Both the position numbers and the translations under genes were made by a program. A model generated the notes under the pieces. That model did no database searches. It worked only from the letters and a program-made list of their open reading frames with translations, and was not told the origin of the DNA. A stretch of 64,000 nucleotides of DNA from Streptomyces roseirectus (lineage in GTDB: Bacteria; Actinomycetota; Actinomycetes; Streptomycetales; Streptomycetaceae): contig NZ_CP060828.1 of NCBI RefSeq assembly GCF_014489635.1, positions 7,090,001-7,154,000 on the forward strand, given 5' to 3'. Of the stretch, positions 45,521 to 54,921 are shown in pieces. Position 1 is the stretch's first letter. Every line of letters starts with the position of its first letter.

Positions 45521-47608
45521 TCAGCGCTGGGCGGCGGCCACGGATTCCCGCGCCTTGGCGGCCACGTTCTCGGCAGTGAAGCCGTACTCCTGGAAGAGGA
45601 CCTTGCCGTCGGCCGAAGCGCCGAAGTGCTCCAGGGAAACGATGCGGCCCGCGTCACCGACGTACTTGTGCCACGTGAGCCCGATCCCGGCCTCGACGGC
45701 GACCCGCGCCTTCACCGAGGCGGGCAGGACCTCCGCGCGGTACTCGGCGGTCTGCTCCTCGAACCACTCCACGGACGGCATCGAGACCACGCGCGTCGGC
45801 GTGCCCTCGGCCTCAAGCACCTCCCGCGCGGCGACGGCCACATGGACCTCGGAACCGGTCGCGATCAGGATGACCTCAGGCGTGCCCGTGGACGCCTCGG
45901 TGTGGACGTAACCGCCCTTGACCGTGCCCTCGTTCGGCTCGTACGTCGGCACGCCCTGCCGGGTCAGCGCCAGGCCGTGCGGCGCCGAGACGCCGTACTC
46001 GCGCTTGCCGCGCCGCAGGATCTCGCGCCAGGCGATCGCCGTCTCGTTCGCGTCGGCCGGGCGGACCACGTTCAGGCCCGGGATCGCGCGCAGCGCGGCG
46101 ATGTGCTCCACCGGCTGGTGGGTCGGGCCGTCCTCGCCGAGGCCGATCGAGTCGTGCGTCCACACGTACGTCACCGGCAGGTGCATCAGCGCGGACAGGC
46201 GCACGGCGTTGCGCATGTAGTCGGAGAACACGAGGAACGTGCCGCCGTAGATCCGGGTGTTGCCGTGCAGCGCGATGCCGTTCATCTCGGCGGCCATCGA
46301 GTGCTCGCGGATCCCGAAGTGGACCGTGCGGCCGTACGGGTTCGCCTCGCTGAGCGGGTTGTCCGCCGGGAGGAACGAGGACGACGCGTCGATCGTCGTG
46401 TTGTTGGAGCCCGCGAGGTCGGCCGAGCCGCCCCACAGCTCCGGGATCACCGCGCCGAGCGCCTGGAGGACCTTGCCGGACGCGGCACGCGTCGCGACAC
46501 CCTTGCCCGCCTCGAAGACCGGAAGCTTCTCCTCCCAGCCCTCCGGCAGCTCGCCCGCGTTGATCCGGTCGAACTCCGCCGCGCGCTCCGGGTTGCTGTT
46601 GCGCCACTCCTGGAGGGACTTCTCCCACTCGGCCTTCGCCTGCCGGCCCCGGTCGAGCGCCTTGCGGGTGTGGGTGATGACCTCGTCCGCGACCTCGAAG
46701 CTCTGCTCCGGGTCGAAGCCCAGCACGCGCTTGGTCGCCGCCACCTCGTCGTCGCCGAGCGCCGAGCCGTGCGCGGCCTCGGTGTTCTGCGCGTTCGGGG
46801 CGGGCCAGGCGATGATCGAGCGCATCGCGATGAACGACGGCTTGTCCGTGACGGCCTTGGCCTGCTGGACGGCCTCGTAGATCGCGGCCGGGTCCAGGTC
46901 GCCGTTGGCCTGCGGGGCCACGCGCTGCACGTGCCAGCCGTACGCCTCGTACCGCTTCACGGTGTCCTCGGAGACGGCCGTCTCCGTGTCGCCCTCGATC
47001 GAGATGTGGTTGTCGTCCCACAGCAGGATCAGGTTGCCGAGCTTCTGGTGGCCGGCGAGGGAGGACGCCTCGGCGGAGATGCCCTCCTGGAGGCAGCCGT
47101 CGCCCGCGATGGCGTACACGAAGTGGTCGAAGGGGGAGGTGCCCTCGGGGGCGTCCGGGTCGAACAGGCCGCGCTCGTAGCGGGCCGCCATCGCCATGCC
47201 GACCGCGTTCGCGACACCCTGGCCCAGCGGACCCGTCGTCGTCTCGACGCCGGTCGTGTGGCCGTACTCCGGGTGGCCCGGGGTCTTCGAGCCCCAGGTG
47301 CGGAACGCCTTCAGGTCGTCCAGCTCCAGGCCGAAGCCGGCCAGGTACAGCTGGGTGTAGAGGGTCAGGGACGAGTGGCCCGCGGACAGCACGAAACGGT
47401 CGCGCCCGACCCAGTCGGCGTCGGCGGGGTCGTGCCGCATCACCTTCTGGAAGAGGGTGTAGGCGGCCGGAGCGAGGCTCATCGCCGTACCCGGATGGCC
47501 GTTCCCGACCTTCTGTACGGCATCGGCGGCCAGGACGCGCGCGGTGTCAACGGCCCGCTGGTCCAACTCGGTCCAGTCGAGGTCTGTGGTGGTCGGCTTG
47601 GTGCTCAC
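45521..47608 (-). CDS. tkt: Transketolase
   Basis: A 695-residue thiamine diphosphate enzyme of the non-oxidative pentose phosphate pathway. The N-terminal domain has [48 protein letters not shown] and the ThDP motif [14 protein letters not shown] to [14 protein letters not shown]. The pyrimidine domain has [19 protein letters not shown] and [21 protein letters not shown]. The GTG at 47608 gives [16 protein letters not shown]. It is the first gene of the operon. In many streptomycetes tkt, tal and zwf exist in two operons, so this may be one of two copies. Confidence 0.97.
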   Translation of the reverse strand: MSTKPTTTDLDWTELDQRAVDTARVLAADAVQKVGNGHPGTAMSLAPAAYTLFQKVMRHDPADADWVGRDRFVLSAGHSSLTLYTQLYLAGFGLELDDLKAFRTWGSKTPGHPEYGHTTGVETTTGPLGQGVANAVGMAMAARYERGLFDPDAPEGTSPFDHFVYAIAGDGCLQEGISAEASSLAGHQKLGNLILLWDDNHISIEGDTETAVSEDTVKRYEAYGWHVQRVAPQANGDLDPAAIYEAVQQAKAVTDKPSFIAMRSIIAWPAPNAQNTEAAHGSALGDDEVAATKRVLGFDPEQSFEVADEVITHTRKALDRGRQAKAEWEKSLQEWRNSNPERAAEFDRINAGELPEGWEEKLPVFEAGKGVATRAASGKVLQALGAVIPELWGGSADLAGSNNTTIDASSSFLPADNPLSEANPYGRTVHFGIREHSMAAEMNGIALHGNTRIYGGTFLVFSDYMRNAVRLSALMHLPVTYVWTHDSIGLGEDGPTHQPVEHIAALRAIPGLNVVRPADANETAIAWREILRRGKREYGVSAPHGLALTRQGVPTYEPNEGTVKGGYVHTEASTGTPEVILIATGSEVHVAVAAREVLEAEGTPTRVVSMPSVEWFEEQTAEYRAEVLPASVKARVAVEAGIGLTWHKYVGDAGRIVSLEHFGASADGKVLFQEYGFTAENVAAKARESVAAAQR

Positions 47609-48014
47609 CCTGGGTCAGGGCTCCTCTCCACATGTTCGTTTACCGGCTGCTCGGGCGCTCGCCCACCGGCTGCCGGTGCACTGGGTGCCCACCGGCCGTT
47701 GTCGAGCCTACCCCCGTAAGTACGTGCGGTTTCTCCCGTCCGTCCAGACTGCCGGGAGTCTCGGGGATCCGCCTGTCGACCGGGTTCCACGGGGCTTGGC
47801 ATCTCAATACGCAGCCGGGGAGACGGGTGCTCAATCGAGCCTCCTCGCGGCCGATGAGCGCACCTCCGCGACACCGTCGGGGGACCCCTTCCAACACGGG
47901 GCACCCCCGCGAAGGCCGAGGTACGGGCAACGTCTAAAGTGGCGTGGTACGCGCGAGCCTTTACCGGGACTTCACACGGGACGGCTTGCTGGGATATCTC
48001 TTTCAGGGGTGTGC
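47609..48014. other. Divergent promoter region between tkt and ctaB
   Basis: About 400 bases with no gene. It must hold promoters for both divergent operons. I could not assign -10 or -35 elements with confidence. A GCCCACCGGC repeat appears twice near 47658 and 47688. Confidence 0.45.
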
Positions 48015-48962
48015 GTGACGGCCGTCGAATCCCGTCCAGCGGGGGTTATCGGTGCGAACCAGAGCCCGGTGCACCGGCCGTTCGGGGCCCGTGTCAAGGC
48101 GTTCGTGGCACTGACGAAGCCGAGGATCATCGAGCTGCTGCTGATCACCACCGTTCCGGTGATGTTCCTGGCGCAGGGGGGCGTTCCCGATCTCGGTCTC
48201 GTGCTGATCACCTGCCTCGCCGGTTACCTGTCCGCGGGCGGCGCGAACGCGCTGAACATGTACATCGACCGCGACATCGACGCGCTCATGGACCGCACCT
48301 CGCAGCGACCGCTGGTCACGGGGATGGTCTCGCCGCGCGAATGCCTCGCGTTCGGCATCACCCTCGCGATCGGCTCCACGCTCCTCTTCGGGCTCACCGT
48401 CAACTGGCTGTCCGCCTGGCTCGCCCTCGGGGCGCTCCTCTTCTACGTCGTCGTCTACACGATGATCCTCAAGCGGCGGACCTCCCAGAACATCATCTGG
48501 GGCGGGATCGCGGGCTGCATGCCGGTCCTCATCGGCTGGACCGCCGTCACGAACTCGCTCTCCTGGGCGCCGGTCATCCTCTTCCTCGTCATCTTCTTCT
48601 GGACGCCGCCGCACTACTGGCCGCTGTCCATGAAGGTCAAGGACGACTACGCGCGAGTCGGTGTGCCGATGCTCCCGGTCGTGGCTTCCAACAAGGTGGT
48701 TGCCCGGCAGATCGTCCTCTACAGCTGGGTGATGGTCGGGGTCTCCCTCCTCCTCACCCCCCTCGGGTACACCGGCTGGTTCTACACGGCCGTCGCGCTC
48801 GCCGCCGGTGGCTGGTGGCTGTGGGAGGCGCACGCGCTCCAGAACCGCGCCAAGGCCGAGGTCCAGGGCGCGAAGCTCAAGGAGATGCGGCTCTTCCACT
48901 GGTCGATCACCTATGTCTCCCTGCTGTTCGTCGCCGTCGCCGTGGACCCCTTCCTGCGCTGA
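48015..48962 (+). CDS. ctaB: Protoheme IX farnesyltransferase (haem O synthase)
   Basis: A 315-residue UbiA-family membrane prenyltransferase that adds farnesyl to haem B, giving haem O for cytochrome oxidase. About nine helices are predicted. The conserved polar motif is [24 protein letters not shown], with the Asp residues binding Mg-diphosphate. [28 protein letters not shown] and [30 protein letters not shown] follow. The GTG at 48015 was chosen with AGGGG 5 nt upstream. The frame is open much further back without features. ctaA, which makes haem A from its product, lies 2 kb away on the other strand. Confidence 0.96.
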   Translation: MTAVESRPAGVIGANQSPVHRPFGARVKAFVALTKPRIIELLLITTVPVMFLAQGGVPDLGLVLITCLAGYLSAGGANALNMYIDRDIDALMDRTSQRPLVTGMVSPRECLAFGITLAIGSTLLFGLTVNWLSAWLALGALLFYVVVYTMILKRRTSQNIIWGGIAGCMPVLIGWTAVTNSLSWAPVILFLVIFFWTPPHYWPLSMKVKDDYARVGVPMLPVVASNKVVARQIVLYSWVMVGVSLLLTPLGYTGWFYTAVALAAGGWWLWEAHALQNRAKAEVQGAKLKEMRLFHWSITYVSLLFVAVAVDPFLR

Positions 48963-48970
48963 GCCGCTTA

Positions 48971-49000
48971 TTGCCGGTGTTTCCTACTCGCCGGTAGCAT
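48971..49000 (+). promoter_or_regulatory. Probable leaderless promoter of the small orphan gene
   Basis: TTGCCG (48971-48976), 18-nt spacer, TAGCAT (48995-49000). The ATG at 49008 follows by 7 nt with no ribosome site between. Confidence 0.45.
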
Positions 49001-49007
49001 CCAGGTC

Positions 49008-49340
49008 ATGGCAGACACGAAGACCGCAGACACGAAGACGGCGGACCGCCTGGACCGTACGGCGGCGAAGCTCGCCAAGCGCATCGGGACGTTCGCCAAG
49101 GCGCACGGCGGTGCCGAGGGGCAGGTCGCGTACATCGGCCGGCGCGGGGCGCGGATCGTGCTCGTCGGCGCGGACGGCGGATGGGGTGACGTGGTCGCCC
49201 CCTCCTACGACGTCGCCGTGGCCGCCGTCGAGAAGGCCGGGATCACCCGGCACGAGGAGTTCGACGGGGAGTTCGCCGCGAAGGTGGAGACCGGGCCGTA
49301 CGAGTGGAAGCGGATGGCCGGGATCCAGATCGGGGGCTGA
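49008..49340 (+). CDS. Conserved hypothetical protein, 110 residues
   Basis: Not recognised. The protein starts with a duplicated hexapeptide, ADTKTADTKTAD, then a basic amphipathic helix (RLDRTAAKLAKRIGTFAKAHGG) and a small alpha/beta core (GQVAYIGRRGARIVLVGADGGWGDVVAPSYDVAVAAVEKAGI). It ends YEWKRMAGIQIGG. No signal peptide or membrane helix. Similar proteins occur next to haem biosynthesis genes in other streptomycetes as far as I recall, without known function. A TAGCAT hexamer 7 nt before the ATG suggests a leaderless mRNA. It lies between ctaB and an amidohydrolase gene. Confidence 0.7.
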   Translation: MADTKTADTKTADRLDRTAAKLAKRIGTFAKAHGGAEGQVAYIGRRGARIVLVGADGGWGDVVAPSYDVAVAAVEKAGITRHEEFDGEFAAKVETGPYEWKRMAGIQIGG

Positions 49341-49433
49341 GGTCTTTTCCGGACGGCTCCCGCGTCAACCGCGACCTGACGCACGCCTCTTCCGTTAACC
49401 CCTGTGAGGGCACGCCACCTACAGGGAGACCGG

Positions 49434-50480
49434 ATGATCGAGATGCCGTCCCTGGTGGATCAGTGCTGCCACGGGGTGCTCCGGACGGAGCTGGGGCTGG
49501 GGACGTTCGAGGCGCGGCTGGCGGAGGGCCCGCCCGCGGCCGGGACGACGTCGTTCGACACGCAGACCGGGTTCGCCGTGCGGCGCTGGTGTCCGCCCCT
49601 GCTGGGGCTGGAACCGCACTGCGCGCCCGCGCGTTATCTGGCCAGACGGCGTGAGCTGGGGGTGCTGGAGGCGGGGCGGCGGCTGCTCAGGGGCTCCGGG
49701 GTGACGACGTTCCTGGTCGACACGGGCCTGCCGGACGACCTCACCGGCCCCGCCGAACTCGCGGCCACGGCCGACGCCGACGCCCGGGAGATCGTCCGCC
49801 TCGAACCCCTCGCGGAGCAGGTCGCGGACACCTCGGGCACTGTCGACGCGTTCCTGGCGAACCTCGCGGAGTCCGTGCACGGCGCCGCCGCGAACGCCGT
49901 GGCCTTCGCCGCCGCGGGACACGCTGTCGCGCCTGAGCCGCCCGATGCCGGAGAGGTCCGGGGCGCGGCCGGCCGCTGGCTCGCGGGGCGCCGCGCCGGG
50001 GACGCCCTGCGCGACTCCGTCCTCCTGCGCCACCTGCTGTGGATCGCCCTCGCCTCGGGGCGCCCGCTGCAACTGCGGGTGGGCGGGGAGCTGCCGGTGG
50101 ACTTCATCCGTACGACGACCGGGCTCGGGACGGATCTGGTCCTGCTCCACGCGTATCCCCGCCACCGGGAGGCGGCCCGGCTCGCCGCGGTGTACCCGCA
50201 TGTGTACGTCGACTGCGGGACGGCGTTCCCGCACACCGGCGCCCGCGCGGCGGCCGTCCTCGCCGAGACCCTGGAGCAGGCGCCGTTCGGGAAGGCCCTC
50301 TACGCCAGCGGGGCCCGCGCGCTCCCGGAACTCCACCTCGTCGCCGCCCGGCTGTTCCAGGAGGCGGTGACACGGGTCTTCGGGGGGTGGGTGGCCGAGG
50401 GGGCCTGGTCGGTGGGGGACGCGCAGCGGGTCGCGGGGATGCTGGCGTCCGGGAACGCGCGCAGGGTCTACGGGCTCTAG
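49434..50480 (+). CDS. Amidohydrolase-family protein
   Basis: A 348-residue TIM-barrel protein resembling the amidohydrolase 2 family, as found at the N-terminus of FluG-like proteins. Features are TTFLVDTGLPDD, a helical middle, LQLRVGGELPVDFIRTTTG, LVLLHAYPRHREAARLAAVYPHVYVDCGTAFPHTG (His in the barrel), and KALYASGARALPELHLVAARLFQEAVTRVFG near the end. Several of the usual metal His residues are not obvious, so activity is uncertain. AGGGAGA precedes the ATG at 49434. Its stop overlaps the stop of convergent ctaA by 4 nt. Confidence 0.75.
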   Translation: MIEMPSLVDQCCHGVLRTELGLGTFEARLAEGPPAAGTTSFDTQTGFAVRRWCPPLLGLEPHCAPARYLARRRELGVLEAGRRLLRGSGVTTFLVDTGLPDDLTGPAELAATADADAREIVRLEPLAEQVADTSGTVDAFLANLAESVHGAAANAVAFAAAGHAVAPEPPDAGEVRGAAGRWLAGRRAGDALRDSVLLRHLLWIALASGRPLQLRVGGELPVDFIRTTTGLGTDLVLLHAYPRHREAARLAAVYPHVYVDCGTAFPHTGARAAAVLAETLEQAPFGKALYASGARALPELHLVAARLFQEAVTRVFGGWVAEGAWSVGDAQRVAGMLASGNARRVYGL

Positions 50481-51484
50481 GCCCGCGTGGCGACCGCGTC
50501 CGTCGGCTGTGCGGGCAGCTCGACCTCGTCGTACGCCCGCTCCCGCAGCGACAGCAGTACCCGCACGACCCAGATCCACATCACCGTCGACCCGAACATG
50601 TGGGCCCCCACCAGCACCTCGGGGAGGTTGGTGAAGTACTGGACATAGCCGATCGCCCCCTGCGCCAGCAGGATCACGAACAGTTCCCGGGTCCGGTTCA
50701 GGGGGCCCTTCGGGGCGTCGACGGCCTTGAGGACGAACCACAGCGCGAACGTGAGCGTCACGACGATCCAGGCGAGGACGGCGTGCAGCTTGGCGACCGT
50801 CTCCCAGTCGACCGGGATGCGGTCGACCTCGCTGGAGTCACCGGCGTGCGGCCCGGCCCCCGTGACGACCGTGCCGACCGCGATGAGCAGCACCGACGCG
50901 GCGACCAGCGACCAGACGAGCTGCTGGACGGCCTTGCCGACGAGCGGCCGGGGCGCGCCGTCCCCTTCCCGCGTCCGCTGCCACATCACCGCCGCGACGG
51001 CGATCAGCGCCGAGGAGAGCAGGAAGTGCGCGGCGACGGTGTAGGGGTTGAGCCCGACGAGGACGACGATGCCGCCGAGTACCGCGTTGCCCATGACCAC
51101 CCAGAACTGGGCCCAGCCCAGGCGGGTGAGGGAGCGGCGGTACGGCTTCTCGGAGCGCGCGGCGATGATGGCCCAGCCGACGGCCGCGCACAGCACGTAC
51201 GTCAGCATGCGGTTGCCGAACTCGATGGCGCCGTGCAGGCCCATCTCGCTGGTCGCGGTGAGCGAGTCGTCCGTGCACTTGGGCCAGGTCGGGCAGCCGA
51301 GGCCGGAGCCGGTGAGGCGTACCGCGCCGCCGGTGACCACGATGACCACCGACATGACGAGCGCGGCGAGGGCGGCGCGCTGGACGGTCCGGGGGGTGGG
51401 TGTCCAGCGTGCGGCGATGTAGGCGAGCGGGTTGCGCAGGGCGGCTGCGGCGTCGGCGCGGGTCACGTTTGGCACGCGAACCAT
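50477..51484 (-). CDS. ctaA: Haem A synthase (COX15/CtaA family)
   Basis: A 335-residue eight-helix monooxygenase that converts haem O to haem A for the aa3-type oxidase. Conserved features are VTGGAVRLTGSGLGCPTWPKC with the loop cysteine pair, LHGAIEFGNRMLTYVL with the haem-ligand His, NPYTVAAHFLLSSALIAVAA with the second His, and ETVAKLHAVLAWIVVTL and VGAHMFGSTVMWIWVV in the C-terminal half. I prefer the ATG at 51484. A GTG at 51505 would add seven residues. Partner of ctaB nearby. Confidence 0.94.
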   Translation of the reverse strand: MVRVPNVTRADAAAALRNPLAYIAARWTPTPRTVQRAALAALVMSVVIVVTGGAVRLTGSGLGCPTWPKCTDDSLTATSEMGLHGAIEFGNRMLTYVLCAAVGWAIIAARSEKPYRRSLTRLGWAQFWVVMGNAVLGGIVVLVGLNPYTVAAHFLLSSALIAVAAVMWQRTREGDGAPRPLVGKAVQQLVWSLVAASVLLIAVGTVVTGAGPHAGDSSEVDRIPVDWETVAKLHAVLAWIVVTLTFALWFVLKAVDAPKGPLNRTRELFVILLAQGAIGYVQYFTNLPEVLVGAHMFGSTVMWIWVVRVLLSLRERAYDEVELPAQPTDAVATRA

Positions 51485-51553
51485 CGTAGGGGGCCGCTTG
51501 TGCACGCGTTCACGAGGGGTCTGCTCCCAGAGGGGGCTCCTACCGGAGGGGGG

Positions 51554-52324
51554 CTACTCCCACTTGAAGAACCGGCCCGCCGCCGCCAGACCCGCGACCG
51601 CCCACACCGCCAGGATGCCGAGGTCGCCCCACGGCACCCCCGCCCCGTGCTGCAACACGTCCCGCAGCCCGTCCGAGAGCGCCGAGATCGGGAGAAGTCC
51701 CAGGACGTCCTGAGCCGCCGAGGGGTACTTGTCCATCGGGATGACGACCCCGCCCCCGACCAGCAGGAGCAGGAAGACGAGGTTCGCGGCGGCCAGCGTC
51801 GCCTCCGCCTTGAGCGTGCCGGCCATGAGGAGGCCGAGGCCCGAGAAGGCGGCCGTGCCGAGGACCAGCAGGAGCAGGACGGTCGCGGGGTCGCCGTGCG
51901 GGGACCAGCCGAGGGCGTACGCGACGGCCGTCAGCAGGAGCACCTGGAGGACTTCGGTGACCAGTACCGACGCCGTCTTCGCGGTCATCAGGGCCCAGCG
52001 CGGCAGCGGCGAGGCGGCGAGCCGCTTGAGGACGCCGTACCTGCGCTCGAAGCCCGTCGCGATGGCCTGGCCGGTGAACGCCGTCGACATCACCGCGAGG
52101 GCGAGGACGCCGGGGGCGAGGAAGTCGACGGACTTGTCCGCGCCGGTGTCGATGACGTCGACCGAGCTGAACAGGACGAGCAGGAGGGTCGGGATGACGA
52201 CCGTCAGCAGGAGCTGTTCGCCGTTGCGCAGGAGCATCTTCGTCTCCAGCGCCGCCTGTGCCGCGATCATGCGGGTCAGGGGGGCGGCGCCGGGCTTCGG
52301 GGTGTAGGTGCCGGTGGCGGTCAC
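51554..52324 (-). CDS. ABC-2 type efflux transporter permease
   Basis: A 256-residue membrane protein with six helices. A cytoplasmic start (MIAAQAALETKMLLRNGEQLLL) is followed by ABC-2 family segments such as LAPGVLALAVMSTAFTGQAIATGFERRYGVLKRLAASPLPR, the amphipathic coupling region typical of DrrB-like permeases. The GTG at 52324 overlaps the stop of the ATPase gene (GTGA). The frame is open far upstream but runs through the ATPase gene. Together they form a two-component exporter for an unknown drug or lipid. Conserved next to ctaA in streptomycetes as far as I recall. Confidence 0.9.
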   Translation of the reverse strand: MTATGTYTPKPGAAPLTRMIAAQAALETKMLLRNGEQLLLTVVIPTLLLVLFSSVDVIDTGADKSVDFLAPGVLALAVMSTAFTGQAIATGFERRYGVLKRLAASPLPRWALMTAKTASVLVTEVLQVLLLTAVAYALGWSPHGDPATVLLLLVLGTAAFSGLGLLMAGTLKAEATLAAANLVFLLLLVGGGVVIPMDKYPSAAQDVLGLLPISALSDGLRDVLQHGAGVPWGDLGILAVWAVAGLAAAGRFFKWE

Positions 52325-53244
52325 GAGCGCAGCTCCTTGCCGGTGAGTTCCAGGAAGACGTCCTCCAGCGTGTGGCGTTCGACCGAGATGCGGTCCGGCA
52401 GCACGCCGTGCTGGGCGCACCAGGAGGTGACCGTGGCGAGGAGCTGGGGGTCGATCTTGCCGGTGACGCGGTAGGAGCCGGGGGTGAGTTCGTCGGCGGT
52501 GGAGTCGGTGGGCAGGGCCTTCAGGAGGGAGCCGACGTCCAGACCGGGACGGCCGCTGAAGCGCAGGGTGTTCTCGGCGCCGCCCTTGCACAACTGCTCC
52601 GGGGAGCCCTGGGCGATGACCTTCCCGGCGTCGATGATCGCGACGTCGTCGGCGAGCTGTTCCGCCTCGTCCATGTGGTGCGTGGTGAGGATCACGGCGA
52701 CGCCGTCGTCGCGGAGGTCCCGGACGAGGTCCCAGGTCGCCCGGCGGGCCTGGGGGTCGAGGCCGGCCGTCGGCTCGTCCAGGAAGACGAGTTCCGGGCG
52801 GCCGACGACGGCCATGGCGAGCGCGAGGCGCTGCTGCTGGCCGCCGGAGAGGCGGCGGTAGCTGGTCCGGCCGCAACCGCCGAGGCCGAGCCGTTCGATC
52901 AGGGCGTCGACGTCGAGGGGGTGCGCGTGGAGTTTCGCGACGTGGCGCAGCATCTCGTCGGCGCGCGCGCCCGAGTACACGCCCCCCGCTTGCAGCATCA
53001 CGCCGATGCGCGGTCGCAGGGCGGCGGCCTGCCGCACGGGGTCGAGTCCGAGGACCCGGACCTCGCCCTCGTCCGGCTTCCGGTATCCCTCGCACACCTC
53101 GACCGTCGTCGTCTTCCCGGCGCCGTTCGGGCCCAGTACGGCGGTCACGCCGTCCCCGGTCACCACGTCAAGGCCGTCCACCGCGGTCTTGGCCCCGTAC
53201 CGCTTCACCAGGCCCCGGACCTGGACGACAGGCTCGCTTCGCAT
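52321..53244 (-). CDS. DrrA-type ABC transporter ATP-binding protein
   Basis: A 307-residue ATPase of the daunorubicin-resistance group. Walker A is GPNGAGKTT, the signature region is YRRLSGGQQQRLALAMAVVG, Walker B is LVFLDEPTAGLDPQ, and the H-loop is ILTTHHMDEAEQLADD. A C-terminal domain follows, ending with TLEDVFLELTGKEL, the DrrA-type regulatory tail. TAGACT ends 8 nt before the ATG with no ribosome site, so the message may be leaderless. First gene of the two-gene exporter operon. Confidence 0.93.
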   Translation of the reverse strand: MRSEPVVQVRGLVKRYGAKTAVDGLDVVTGDGVTAVLGPNGAGKTTTVEVCEGYRKPDEGEVRVLGLDPVRQAAALRPRIGVMLQAGGVYSGARADEMLRHVAKLHAHPLDVDALIERLGLGGCGRTSYRRLSGGQQQRLALAMAVVGRPELVFLDEPTAGLDPQARRATWDLVRDLRDDGVAVILTTHHMDEAEQLADDVAIIDAGKVIAQGSPEQLCKGGAENTLRFSGRPGLDVGSLLKALPTDSTADELTPGSYRVTGKIDPQLLATVTSWCAQHGVLPDRISVERHTLEDVFLELTGKELRS

Positions 53245-53305
53245 GAGAGACGAGTCTAGGGAGGTGGGCGGGGGTGCGGGCGAGGGGGTACGGGAAGCGC
53301 GGTGG

Positions 53306-53331
53306 GGGGCGCCCTCCGGGGAGGACGCCCC
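53306..53331 (-). terminator. GH62 gene terminator hairpin
   Basis: GGGGCG-C-CCTC pairs with GAGG-A-CGCCCC, one internal mismatch, centred at 53318 and lying 28 nt after the GH62 stop on the reverse strand. Confidence 0.55.
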
Positions 53332-53358
53332 TCGTTCACTCAGGGTGGTGCGTGTCGG

Positions 53359-54777
53359 TCAGCGCTGGAGGGTGAGCAGGCCCGGCCGGTACGGCAGGTT
53401 CTGGTAGGGGGTGCCCTGCGGGGTGTTGGGGTCCAGCCCTTGGTAGAGGAACTGGAGGTTGCAGGGGTCGATGGTCATGGTCTGGTCGGGGTTGTTACGT
53501 ACCAGGTCACCGTGGCTGATGCTGTTGGTCCAGGTGGCGCCGCTGTTGGCCTTGCCCGCGAAGGGGTTGGCCTCGGTGCCGGCCTGGACGGTCCACGGGC
53601 CGCTCAGGCTGGAGGCCGTGAACGAGCGGAAGTAGCGGTCCTCGTTCGCACCGCGCGCCTCGACGATCATCAGGTACTGGTTCTGGCCCTGGACCTTGTA
53701 GACCTCCGGCGCCTCGAAGAGGTTCTTCTCCGTGTCGCTCATGATCGTCGTGTACGACGAGCCGAAGCTGGCGGGGAAGTTGGCGAGCGGCATGCTCGAC
53801 CGGTAGATCTTGCCGTTGTCACCGGCGAAGAACAGGTACATGGTCTGGCCGTCGGCGATCAGGGTCGGGTCGATCGCGCTGCCGTCGGGGACGCTGCCGG
53901 TGAACAGCGGCTGCGCGGCGGACCAGCTGTTGGGGTCGGTGGGGTTGCTGGACGTGCGGTACGCGAAGGTCCAGGGGGTGCCCCAGCCGTTCGAGGCCAG
54001 CACCCAGAGGTTCTTGGTCGAGAGGTAGAACAGCTTGGGCGCCACCGCGAGCTGGCTCATCTTGATCTGGCCGGCCGTCGCCATGTCCGACCAGTTCGTG
54101 AAGGGGCTGAACCCCATCGAGTGCCACGACCCGTCGGAGGCGGTCCCGTAGACCAGGTGCTTGCCGTTGTAGGTGACGGTGGTGAAGTCCTTCAGCGCGA
54201 GCCAGCCGTTCCCGGGCTGTGCGAGCGCGTTCGTGGAGCTCCACCGGTAGGTCGACGGGAGGGCGCAGGAGTTGCCCGCTCCGGACAGGCCGGTCCACTT
54301 CTGGTTGTTGCCGCCGGTGCACGACCAGAGCTGCACGGCGGTGCCGTTGGCGGTGGCGCCGCCGCTGACGTCCAGGCACAGCCCGGACTGGACGGCGGTG
54401 ATCGTGCCGTCGGCGTTCACCCGCCACTGCTGGTTGGCGCCGCCGTTGCAGGCCCAGATCACCGGCCGGGTGCCGGAGGTGGCCGAGCCCGGCACGTCCA
54501 GGCACCGGTTGCCGTACACGGTGAGCTGGTTGTTGTCGGTCAGCGTCCACTGCTGGTTGGCCGCGCCGGTGCAGTCCCAGACCTGGAGGTTCGTGCCCTC
54601 GGTCTGGACGGCGCCCGGTACGTCGAGACATCGGCCGGCGGCGACCGAGCGTACGGCGCCGCTGGTGGCCGCCTGGGCGGGGGCGGCGACGAGCGTCGCC
54701 GCGAGGGCGGCCAGCGTCGCGAGAGTGGCGGCGAGCGTCGCGGACAGGTGCGTGCGGCGGAAACTGCGTCTGCGCAT
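53359..54777 (-). CDS. Secreted GH62 alpha-L-arabinofuranosidase with ricin-type CBM13
   Basis: A 472-residue exported enzyme that removes arabinose side chains from xylan. Signal peptide residues 1-36 end APAQAA. Residues about 40-165 form a ricin-B trefoil (CBM13) with three repeats, each with CLDVPG or CLDVSG and a QW motif (NQQW, NQQW, NQKW). The GH62 five-bladed propeller follows from about 175: [31 protein letters not shown] with the catalytic base Asp, and [26 protein letters not shown]. Then [22 protein letters not shown] has the catalytic Glu. Upstream lie a CebR-like operator and a second palindrome, so sugar-controlled expression is likely. Confidence 0.95.
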   Translation of the reverse strand: MRRRSFRRTHLSATLAATLATLAALAATLVAAPAQAATSGAVRSVAAGRCLDVPGAVQTEGTNLQVWDCTGAANQQWTLTDNNQLTVYGNRCLDVPGSATSGTRPVIWACNGGANQQWRVNADGTITAVQSGLCLDVSGGATANGTAVQLWSCTGGNNQKWTGLSGAGNSCALPSTYRWSSTNALAQPGNGWLALKDFTTVTYNGKHLVYGTASDGSWHSMGFSPFTNWSDMATAGQIKMSQLAVAPKLFYLSTKNLWVLASNGWGTPWTFAYRTSSNPTDPNSWSAAQPLFTGSVPDGSAIDPTLIADGQTMYLFFAGDNGKIYRSSMPLANFPASFGSSYTTIMSDTEKNLFEAPEVYKVQGQNQYLMIVEARGANEDRYFRSFTASSLSGPWTVQAGTEANPFAGKANSGATWTNSISHGDLVRNNPDQTMTIDPCNLQFLYQGLDPNTPQGTPYQNLPYRPGLLTLQR

Positions 54778-54801
54778 CAGGACCTCGTCATCCGTCTCGA
54801 A

Positions 54802-54819
54802 TGTTCGATATATCGACCA
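54802..54819. promoter_or_regulatory. 18-bp near-perfect palindrome upstream of GH62
   Basis: TGTTCGATA-TATCGACCA, symmetric except for one position pair, with a perfect core TCGATATATCGA. It lies 25 nt before the GH62 ATG, in AT-rich sequence, a typical repressor position. The cognate regulator is unknown. Confidence 0.55.
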
Positions 54820-54893
54820 ATGGTCGAAGTGTCGGCCAATTGGATGATAGGGTTGTCATGATCAGCGTCAATACTTCTCACAGGATTCGTCGG

Positions 54894-54907
54894 TGGGAGC
54901 GCTCCCG
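54894..54907. promoter_or_regulatory. CebR-like operator
   Basis: TGGGAGCGCTCCCG matches 13 of 14 bases of the CebR operator TGGGAGCGCTCCCA, the LacI-family cellobiose repressor site of streptomycetes. It lies 117 nt upstream of the GH62 start and after the stop of the acetyltransferase gene. Confidence 0.7.
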
Positions 54908-54921
54908 GAGGGGGCCGCGCT

